From Colwellia sp. C2M11 (GTDB lineage: Bacteria > Pseudomonadota > Gammaproteobacteria > Enterobacterales > Alteromonadaceae), in contig NZ_JAHKQD010000029.1 in the NCBI RefSeq assembly GCF_018860915.1, forward strand, positions 1 through 57,039: a stretch of 57,039 nt of DNA, given 5' to 3'. Of the stretch, positions 51,173 to 57,039 are shown piece by piece (within the stretch, counting starts at the first letter, position 1; every line of letters starts with the position of its first letter). The notes beneath the pieces were generated by a model. It did not search any database and had not been told where the DNA came from. It was given only the letters and a program-made list of their open reading frames with translations. The position numbers were made by a program, and so were the translations under genes.

Positions 51173-52186
51173 ATGTTAAAACTATTTATTCCACTGATTA
51201 GCTTAAGTTGTTTTTTCGCTATGTCATATTCTTATGCACAGTCATTTGAAACCCTATTAGATAGGTGTTTAATTAAAACAATTAAAAAAACAGATAAAAA
51301 TAAAACATTACAACAGATAGAAGATTTTTGTGAAAAAAAAATAGTAAAAGAGCAACTTGGTAGTGAAGAACTTGGTGCTATTTCTGAACGTATGATTAAA
51401 GAAAAAAAATCAGCGTTTGACCCCTATGTCATCACGCCACATAAAATGAATTATATTTTACCTGTAACGATAACAGATGGTATTAATAAAGCCGCCTATG
51501 CTGGATATTCAAATTGGGAAGAACAACTGCGGGATATTGAAACCAAGTTTCAACTAAGTATTAAAGTACCGTTAACCACCGGTAGTTTTTTAAATAGTGG
51601 AGATCAGCTTTTTTTTGGCTTTACTTTAGAGTCTTGGTGGCAATTATATACGCATAAAATTTCACGACCTTTTAGAGAAACTAACTACCAGCCAGAAATA
51701 TTTTATTTTACACCTACCAGCTGGCACCCATTTAAAACCAACACAGCCATGATGATCGGTTTTGAACATCAGTCAAATGGTCGTTCTATGCTACTGTCAA
51801 GAAGTTGGAATAGAGTTTATGCTAACTTCCTTTTTGAAAAAAACAATCTCGCGGTATCATTTCGCACCTGGTATCGAATTCCCGAAGGTAGTCAAGCAAC
51901 TACGGTTGATATAATTGGTGATGATAATCCTGATATTAATGAATATATGGGATATTTTGAATTAAGCACTGTGTATAAATGGAACAATAAATATGAAGCA
52001 TCGATGAAATTACGAGAAAGTTTCGCTCATCACCATGGAGCCATAGAACTTGGTATCACTTTTCCTTTATGGGGAAAATTAAAAGGTTATGCTCAATACT
52101 TCAATGGTTATGGAGAAAGCTTAATTGATTATAATCATAGACAACAACGCTTAGGTATTGGCTTTGCTTTAACAGACATCTTATAG
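51173..52186 (+). CDS. pldA: Outer membrane phospholipase A
   Basis: OMPLA removes acyl chains from phospholipids that reach the outer leaflet of the outer membrane. A signal peptide ends near residue 22 (SYAQ). The catalytic triad is at His199, Ser201 (FEHQSNGRS) and Asn213 (RSWNRVY); each lies 57 residues after the E. coli mature positions 142, 144 and 156, so spacing is conserved. About 75 residues between signal and barrel are longer than usual and coil-like. The protein ends in a C-terminal beta-strand (GIGFALTDIL). Confidence 0.95.
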   Translation: MLKLFIPLISLSCFFAMSYSYAQSFETLLDRCLIKTIKKTDKNKTLQQIEDFCEKKIVKEQLGSEELGAISERMIKEKKSAFDPYVITPHKMNYILPVTITDGINKAAYAGYSNWEEQLRDIETKFQLSIKVPLTTGSFLNSGDQLFFGFTLESWWQLYTHKISRPFRETNYQPEIFYFTPTSWHPFKTNTAMMIGFEHQSNGRSMLLSRSWNRVYANFLFEKNNLAVSFRTWYRIPEGSQATTVDIIGDDNPDINEYMGYFELSTVYKWNNKYEASMKLRESFAHHHGAIELGITFPLWGKLKGYAQYFNGYGESLIDYNHRQQRLGIGFALTDIL

Positions 52187-52249
52187 AATTTACCGTTTAA
52201 ATATACATCACCTTTTTTGTCAACAATATAAAAACAAGTCAAAGAGATG

Positions 52250-52287
52250 TTGGATAATAAAAAATTTAGCTAATATTTATTATCCAA
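52250..52287 (+). terminator. Hairpin behind pldA
   Basis: Perfect 12-base inverted repeat TTGGATAATAAA (52250-52261) / TTTATTATCCAA (52276-52287) with a 14-base loop. No T-run follows, so the terminator role is only likely. Confidence 0.5.
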
Positions 52288-52611
52288 ATCGCCTCAAGCA
52301 CACAGTATTACAAGCGATAAAGCGTTAATAGTTTTCGCGCTGAATTTAAAGCAATGCTCGTGGTATACGAATAGCACATTTAAAAGAAAAAGGATCACAA
52401 CTATTCCTAACAGCCGATTATGGGCTAAATGTTGTCAACTTACATTCAACGCTACCACAGCTAAGGTGTAATTAATGTCATCCTTCATTGAACTATATTG
52501 CAAACCGTTAATGACTACTTATAGCACTTCACACATTGCAGACATAAGGAATTAGCTTCAATCCTTGCTTTAGAGTAGATATTGTATCTATGTCCTAGCT
52601 ACTATGAGTGA

Positions 52612-52624
52612 CTGTCTCTTATAA
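52612..52624 (+). mobile_element. Single IS4-family-like terminal sequence
   Basis: CTGTCTCTTATAA equals the first 12 bases of the Tn5 mosaic end plus one. No matching opposite end or transposase is found in the window, so at most it is a remnant; chance is possible. Confidence 0.25.
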
Positions 52625-52847
52625 ATTTTTTTAAACTGCATCACCTTTGGCAACATAAAAAGACTGTAGTATTACTCGTATGTTATTAATTATTATTTTT
52701 ATAGGTTTGAGTGAAAGAATTAAATAGTTTTACCTGTCTTATACCGCAAGTATGAGCGCTATTTATATAAAAAGTCTCATCTGTTTGATGTATTCAAATC
52801 TGTTGCATCTATTAAAAGCGTAAAATATAAATTATAAGAGGTAAATA

Positions 52848-53450
52848 ATGGAATTCACGAATAAACGCACCATCCTAATTACAGCATCTTTATTGTTGGT
52901 ATTGGCGATATCACAAACTATTTATTCCGCCCTTTACAGTGCAGAAATTAGTTTTTCAAGGCAGTTTTCATGGGGACTAGAAGCTCTAGTATTTACTTTA
53001 CTTGCCGCCTTTGCGGGTTCTGCCATGGTTCAAGTAAAAAACTCTCAGCTAGGATGGTCAGCTATCGCGTTTAGCGCGGTACTTAACATAGTTCAGGTGA
53101 GTATTGGCCTAACTTTGTTTTCAACGTTTGGAAAAGTAGCGGGTACTGTAGAAGGCGCACAACCTTTAATTGGTGGCGTAGTTTCTTTGTCATTCATGAT
53201 TTACTACGCAGCTAAATTATTATTGGGATTAGCAGCACTTGTTTTTGGCCTGTCTTGTATGGCTAAAGGTGGCAAGGCGATAGGTACGCTTACGGCTTTG
53301 GCGGGTGTGGTTGCTATGTTTGCCAATGGTATTTTAATTACCTTTGGCCGTGATGGATTTCTTCCATCAGCTGTTGCTGGCGCTTCAGGCATGATCGCAA
53401 CGTTACTTTTAGCAATATGCTTAATAGGCCTTTACCGTAAACAAGACTAA
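52848..53450 (+). CDS. Membrane protein of unknown function
   Basis: 200 residues with about six hydrophobic helices and short Gly/Ala-rich turns, ending in YRKQD. AGAGG is six bases before the ATG, a strong ribosome binding site. I do not recognise the family with confidence; similar small integral proteins are sometimes mislabelled as thiamine biosynthesis proteins. GC is higher than in the core genes near it, and it borders the mobile region, which hints at transfer. Confidence 0.75.
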   Translation: MEFTNKRTILITASLLLVLAISQTIYSALYSAEISFSRQFSWGLEALVFTLLAAFAGSAMVQVKNSQLGWSAIAFSAVLNIVQVSIGLTLFSTFGKVAGTVEGAQPLIGGVVSLSFMIYYAAKLLLGLAALVFGLSCMAKGGKAIGTLTALAGVVAMFANGILITFGRDGFLPSAVAGASGMIATLLLAICLIGLYRKQD

Positions 53451-53577
53451 AGCTTAACACCTCACAAGTGATGTAGCATTTTTGAATAAAGTATAAACAT
53501 CGGCGCATAGTAAACCGTTAATTCGTCGATGTTTTACGTTTAGAGCATTGACCTATTACAATAAGTGGCTTTTTCAA

Positions 53578-53640
53578 AGTCGCTCAAAATTACAATTAAT
53601 ACAATAACAACAAAGGACATTCTATCAAATTTGAGCGACT
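53578..53640. repeat. 63-base segment with 11-base inverted ends
   Basis: AGTCGCTCAAA (53578-53588) and TTTGAGCGACT (53630-53640) are perfect inverted repeats 41 bases apart. It could be a very small MITE or a hairpin formed by the transposase remnant's end. Confidence 0.4.
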
Positions 53641-53681
53641 GTACTCGTTAAATTTTCTTGTTGACTACGAGATTGAGTCAT
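53625..53681 (-). pseudogene. Truncated start of a RAYT-type (REP-associated tyrosine) transposase
   Basis: On the minus strand a perfect AAGGAGG lies before an ATG that opens MTQSRSQQENLTSTVAQI and stops after 18 codons. MTQxRxQQ is how many marine RAYT-family Y1 transposases begin; their next residues (ISL..TPYYH) are missing, so only the leader is left. The ATAGGACACCC repeats upstream of it fit the repeats I associate with such elements. Family naming is from memory of the motif, without a search. Confidence 0.45.
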
Positions 53682-53746
53682 AAGAAAACCTCCTTGTTTG
53701 GCTATCATTTAACCATAGTAAAGAGACGCTATTTATTCAACAAAGT

Positions 53747-53792
53747 ATGGGTGTCCTATTTTACTTCCATAAAAGATGGGTGTCCTATTTTA
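53747..53792. repeat. Two direct copies of ATGGGTGTCCTATTTTA
   Basis: 53747-53763 and 53776-53792 are identical 17-base direct repeats with a 29-base period. They lie in the leader of the transposase remnant and directly against the half attC site. Confidence 0.7.
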
Positions 53793-53803
53793 TTGTCCTT
53801 TCC

Positions 53804-53829
53804 GAGTGCAGCAACTTGTTATAAAGCAT
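53804..53829 (-). mobile_element. Half attC site (left part) behind leuA
   Basis: On the minus strand GCTTTATAACAAGTTGCTGCAC. GTGCAGCAACTTGTTA here and GTGCAGCTACTTGTTA at 56541-56556 differ by one base. The inverse core CTTTATAAC is complementary to GTTATAAAG at the presumed cassette start (56505-56497). The other half of the site is replaced by the ATAGGACACCC repeats. Confidence 0.6.
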
Positions 53830-53901
53830 AGTGCACAACTATATAGCCAAAGCTCCATCTTGAGGGTAAGGAGCAACAAACAGGTTTATTTTTTATTAAA
53901 T

Positions 53902-55572
53902 TTATTTACATTGAAAACCACTTATTCTTGCTAATGCACTTAACACAGCAAAAATAGAAGCTGTTGTGCTATTGGCATGAATGCCTACGCCAAAATACGA
54001 GCCGGATAAACCACTTGTAGTTAGCTCGATTAACGCAATCGCTTCGGCATCATTACCTTGCCCTAGATTTCGCTCTTCATACGACAACACCGTTGCCTGC
54101 TGTACTAGCGCATCCAGTGTTGCAGCGATGGGGCCATTACCTTGTCCTTTTACTTGCCTATGTTTGCCTTGAACCGATGTTAAGTCTAATACAATTTCTT
54201 GTCCTGATGAAGTTTCAAATAAGGAGTGTCGTTGATAACTGTATGCACCAGAGGCTTGCTCGGGCTGTAAATAGGTGCGGCTAAACAGTTCCCACAGTTG
54301 CTGGCTGGATAGTTCAGCCTCTGCACTGTCCGCTTGCTTTTGTACGATTGAACTGAACTCCACCTGCATACGGCGTGGCATCTGTATGCCATAATCTTGC
54401 TCCAGCAAAAATGCGATACCTCCTTTACCTGATTGGCTGTTAACGCGTACGACTCCCTCGTAAGTGCGCCCTAAGTCTTTAGGGTCAATCGGCAAGTAAG
54501 GAACGCGCCACGGTGCACCGGCTTGTTGTCGCTTAAAGCCTTTGGCTATGGCATCTTGATGCGAACCAGAAAATGCCGTGAATACCAAATCACCGGCATA
54601 AGGATGACGAGGATGCAAAGCAATTGCCGTGCATTCTTCAACCGTTAATGCTAAGCCTAAGATATCGGAAAAATCCAAACCAGGAGAAATGCCTTGAGTG
54701 TACATATTCAAAGCAATGGTAGCCAAATCCACGTTGCCGCTGCGTTCGCCATTGCCAAACAAACAGCCTTCCACTCGATCAGCCCCTGCTAATAAGGCTT
54801 GCTCTGCACAAGCGATTCCTGTACCACGGTCGTTGTGCGGATGCACAGATAGAATCACTTGCTGGCGGCGCTGCAAATGACGGTGCATCCACTCGATTTG
54901 ATCAGCAAACACATTCGCCGTGCTGACTTCTACTGTGGTTGGTAAGTTGATGATCATGGTTTGAGTATCGTCTTCTAGCCACTCATCCATCGCCGCATGG
55001 CACATCCGTAAAGACACCTCTAACTCAGCCATGCAAAACGTTTCTGGTGAGTACTGCAACACCCATTCTGTCTCTGGAAAGTTCGCAACGCGCCTTTTCA
55101 AATAGCGAACATTATCACGAACTAACTGCTCGACCTGTTCTACCGATAATCCAAAAACAATCTCACGCCAAGCTGGTGCTACTGCATTATATAAATGCAC
55201 GATGACACGTCGTGCACCGCTCATACTTTCCAAAGTACGATCAATAAGATCATGACGTAACTGCGTCATGACCATAGGGGCGACATCTTCTGGAATCAGA
55301 TTTTGCTCAATTAACTGGCGACAAAAATTAAAATCGATTTGCGAACCCGCTGGAAACCCCACCTCTATTTCTTTAAAACCAACCTGCACCAAAGTCTTAA
55401 ACAATTTATGTTTTCTATTCAGGTTCATTGGCTCAAATAATGCCTGGTTGCCATCTCTTAAATCGGTAGACAACCAGATCGGCGCATTACTAAGCGTCTG
55501 ATCAGGCCACTGACGATCGACTAACTGAACTGGTGAGTGTGAAATATACTTACAACTTGGGTCAAGCAACAT
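53902..55572 (-). CDS. leuA: 2-isopropylmalate synthase, yeast/actinobacterial-type LeuA
   Basis: This enzyme joins acetyl-CoA and 2-oxoisovalerate in the first step of leucine synthesis. With the ATG at 55572 (AGGGAG seven bases upstream) it has 556 residues: a TIM-barrel HMGL-like domain with STDLRDGNQALFEPMN and HPHNDRGTGIACAEQALLAGADR (metal and substrate residues), and a C-terminal regulatory domain from about 420. Length and the start DPSCKYISHSPVQLVDRQWP fit the 'long' class found in yeast and actinobacteria, not E. coli LeuA. GC is clearly above the core genes. No leuBCD is adjacent; an AraC regulator is divergent from it, and both seem to sit inside an integron cassette. Confidence 0.9.
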   Translation of the reverse strand: MLLDPSCKYISHSPVQLVDRQWPDQTLSNAPIWLSTDLRDGNQALFEPMNLNRKHKLFKTLVQVGFKEIEVGFPAGSQIDFNFCRQLIEQNLIPEDVAPMVMTQLRHDLIDRTLESMSGARRVIVHLYNAVAPAWREIVFGLSVEQVEQLVRDNVRYLKRRVANFPETEWVLQYSPETFCMAELEVSLRMCHAAMDEWLEDDTQTMIINLPTTVEVSTANVFADQIEWMHRHLQRRQQVILSVHPHNDRGTGIACAEQALLAGADRVEGCLFGNGERSGNVDLATIALNMYTQGISPGLDFSDILGLALTVEECTAIALHPRHPYAGDLVFTAFSGSHQDAIAKGFKRQQAGAPWRVPYLPIDPKDLGRTYEGVVRVNSQSGKGGIAFLLEQDYGIQMPRRMQVEFSSIVQKQADSAEAELSSQQLWELFSRTYLQPEQASGAYSYQRHSLFETSSGQEIVLDLTSVQGKHRQVKGQGNGPIAATLDALVQQATVLSYEERNLGQGNDAEAIALIELTTSGLSGSYFGVGIHANSTTASIFAVLSALARISGFQCK

Positions 55573-55673
55573 GGGTAAACTCCCTAAAAATAAAAAATCA
55601 ATCTGCATTTTAGGTTTTCATTGGCAGTCTTGATATCTATAATGGAGCAATTTATATAGGAAAAAAGACACAG

Positions 55674-56468
55674 ATGGGTAAGTCCGTAGCCGACATACAC
55701 AAGCTCAACCAATTTGAAACATCTAAGCTGCCGCTGCATGGCATAGCCGTAGATTATCCAAAAGGGCACTTTATTGCCTCGCACAAGCACAGCAACAGCG
55801 GGCAGTTGATGTATGCCATTTCAGGCACGCTGTTGATTGAAACTCAGGCTGGGCGTTGGTTGGTACCGCCTAATCGAGCGGTATGGCTGGCAGTTGGTGA
55901 AGAGCATTCTGTGATCATGCGCAGCCGTACTCAAGTGCGTAGCGTATTAATCAAAGCGCACGCTTCTAATTCAACGCTACCTAATGGAACTGTTGTTATT
56001 AACGTCACGCCATTACTCAAAGAATTAATACAAGCTGCCACCTTGCTGCCCATTGACTATGGAGCAGATAGACACGCAAATTTATTAGTAAATTTATTAT
56101 TGGAAGAGTTAAAACGGCATCACGCTCTAAATCTATTATTGCCTTGGCCCAAAGAAGCTCGTTATCACAACGTCTGCGAATACCTTACACACCATTTAAC
56201 CGATGCACGCCCAATCGCTGAATGGGCAAGTGAACTGCATATTTCAGCCAAAACCTTTGAACGACAGTTTGTACAATTAACAGGTATTTCTTTTGGTAAA
56301 TGGCGACAACAAGCCCGTTTGCTCTATTCTCTGGAAGCGCTTAACGAAGGACTCCCCATAACTGAAATTGCCCTAAGTTATGGCTACAGCAGTCACAGTG
56401 CTTACAGCGCAGCTTTTAAGGCGTTTTTTGGACAAAGGCCATCTGACTTTATGAAAGACCACGGATAA
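55674..56468 (+). CDS. AraC-family regulator with cupin sensor domain
   Basis: 264 residues. The N-terminal half has a cupin barrel (ASHKHSNSGQLMYAISGTLLIET, LVPPNRAVWLAVGEEHSV) for ligand sensing, the C-terminal 100 residues the double helix-turn-helix (IAEWASELHISAKTFERQFVQLTG and ITEIALSYGYSSHSAYSAAFKAFFG). Its gene is divergent from leuA across 101 bases, so control of leuA is likely, with leucine or a related signal as effector unknown. Base composition matches leuA and not the chromosome core. Confidence 0.9.
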   Translation: MGKSVADIHKLNQFETSKLPLHGIAVDYPKGHFIASHKHSNSGQLMYAISGTLLIETQAGRWLVPPNRAVWLAVGEEHSVIMRSRTQVRSVLIKAHASNSTLPNGTVVINVTPLLKELIQAATLLPIDYGADRHANLLVNLLLEELKRHHALNLLLPWPKEARYHNVCEYLTHHLTDARPIAEWASELHISAKTFERQFVQLTGISFGKWRQQARLLYSLEALNEGLPITEIALSYGYSSHSAYSAAFKAFFGQRPSDFMKDHG

Positions 56469-56500
56469 AGACATTGCCTCGATATATGAGATCTCATACT

Positions 56501-56558
56501 TTATAACGCTTAGCTCACCGAGCGAGCGGTAGCGAGTCCAGTGCAGCTACTTGTTAGC
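56501..56558 (-). mobile_element. attC recombination site of an integron cassette
   Basis: 58 bases on the minus strand from GCTAACAAGTAGCTGCAC to GAGCTAAGCGTTATAA. The outer parts pair (TAACAAGTAGCT against AGCTAAGCGTTA, imperfectly) and the middle is GC-rich and partly self-complementary, as in attC sites with extrahelical bases. The inverse core ACTGCTAAC is complementary to GTTAGCAGT at the other cassette edge (57025-57017). The stop of the cassette gene lies inside the site, as is usual. Confidence 0.7.
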
Positions 56559-57025
56559 AGTTTTTTTGTTGAACTTGATGACGGCATTTGAATGCGCCTC
56601 TGCTATTAAAGGAAGTATACCTTCAAAAGTGGATGTGCTTGGATTTAACACCTGAACCCAAGACATCCACCCGTAGATTGGGTGTGGCATGAGTTCATTT
56701 AGTGCTGTGAAATCATGACCAGTATCAATGATGCCACCCTTTTGCGGCCTTTTAGGTTTACTACCAAAGAGCTTTTCATAAGATTCTTTTGCGATACCGA
56801 TACTTAACCTAAATATACCAGCACGATCTAGTTCAGATGCCTTGTCATTATCGCCGTTCTTTTCTTTTAGAGTGCAGAAATATACGCCATTAGGTAGCTT
56901 CATGCCGGGGTTATAAAACAATGAGGTTTCTCCCCAGCTTGATTTGGGAACAACACTTTCAAAATCATTTTTGATTTTTTCAACAATATCTTCTACTTGC
57001 ACTGAATTTCCTTAAGACTGCTAAC
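56505..57025 (-). mobile_element. Integron gene cassette with DUF6194-like gene
   Basis: Runs from the core site GTTAGCAGT at 57025 to the core site GTTATAA at 56505. It holds one gene with its own ribosome binding site and a terminal attC. The sequence beyond 57025 (ACAAGCTC just before GTTAGCA on the minus strand) would be the end of a previous attC. No integrase gene is in the window. Confidence 0.65.
56547..57002 (-). CDS. DUF6194-like cassette protein
   Basis: 151 residues, cytoplasmic, with GVYFCTLKEKNGDNDKAS, FRLSIGIAKESYEKLFG, TGHDFTALNELMPHPIYGWMSWVQVLNPS and a C-terminal basic tail. These resemble the DUF6194 family, which is common in cassette arrays; function unknown. The GTG start has AAGGA six bases upstream. 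The last four codons and stop (TANK) fall in the attC site. Confidence 0.8.
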   Translation of the reverse strand: MQVEDIVEKIKNDFESVVPKSSWGETSLFYNPGMKLPNGVYFCTLKEKNGDNDKASELDRAGIFRLSIGIAKESYEKLFGSKPKRPQKGGIIDTGHDFTALNELMPHPIYGWMSWVQVLNPSTSTFEGILPLIAEAHSNAVIKFNKKTANK

Positions 57026-57039
57026 GAGCTTGTAGAATA

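Larger units (their letters stand above)
52187..52847. other. Gene-poor stretch with decayed sequence and an IS-like end
   Basis: 661 bases. It holds the pldA hairpin, a 45-codon open stretch ending at about 52473 (frame reads ARGIRIAHLKEKGSQLFL... with stops just upstream) that looks like the tail of a lost gene, and CTGTCTCTTATAA at 52612-52624, which matches the start of IS50/Tn5-type ends. No complete gene, RNA or repeat array is visible. Confidence 0.5.
53451..53901. other. Mobile-element debris between membrane gene and leuA
   Basis: Holds a 63-base inverted-repeat segment, a truncated transposase start, two ATGGGTGTCCTATTTTA repeats and half an attC site, each listed separately. Nothing else is visible. 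Confidence 0.65.

Noticed and set aside
53981..55501. Several 60-77 codon plus-strand frames
   Set aside because: All are shadows of leuA on the opposite strand.

Overview
The window is AT-rich gammaproteobacterial chromosome. Protein sequences and gene orders (hda-DUF2066 / purMN, pheST-ihfA, cspD / clpSA, a nap operon, fadE, ydiJ-type dehydrogenase) fit a marine member of the Alteromonadales, most like Colwellia or Thalassotalea; the genus is an inference from resemblance, not from a search.

Layout. 1-9.7 kb: end of a fumarylacetoacetate-hydrolase-family gene, hda and a DUF2066 gene on the minus strand, then purMN and a DUF3108 gene on the plus strand, a class II amidotransferase, fadE and a PAS-only protein. 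9.7-13.6 kb: pheS-pheT-ihfA, preceded by what may be a phenylalanine attenuator. 13.7-18.7 kb: a napEFDABC periplasmic nitrate reductase operon with an FNR-type box. 18.7-28.7 kb: a ydiJ-type flavin/Fe-S dehydrogenase, a membrane GGDEF/EAL protein with a degenerate GGDEF, alr, divergent queE/queC, a voltage-gated potassium channel and a small orphan gene. 28.7-32.1 kb: uvrB and a MATE transporter. 32.4-33.6 kb: a convergent pair of DnaA boxes, then three tRNA-Asn genes interleaved with degenerate tRNA-like repeats and two copies of one terminator; the last degenerate copy supplies the 3' end of cbpM. 33.6-45.7 kb: cbpAM, a small membrane protein, cardiolipin synthase, clpSA/cspD, a PilZ protein, hrpA and a CBS protein.

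45.9-50.9 kb: a tight six-gene minus-strand operon holding both halves of a D-glutamate cyclase (DUF1445 and DUF4392), the three 5-oxoprolinase subunits PxpABC and a D-amino acid aminotransferase. This reads as a D-amino acid / D-glutamate / 5-oxoproline catabolic module and is the most interesting metabolic unit here. pldA follows.

52.2-57.0 kb is accessory. A 660-base gene-poor stretch with an IS-like end leads to a membrane protein, then to remains of a RAYT-type transposase leader. The last 3.2 kb looks like two integron gene cassettes: a divergent leuA / AraC-regulator pair of higher GC, and a DUF6194-like gene with an apparently complete attC site. In both, the inverse core site is complementary to the first bases of the same cassette.
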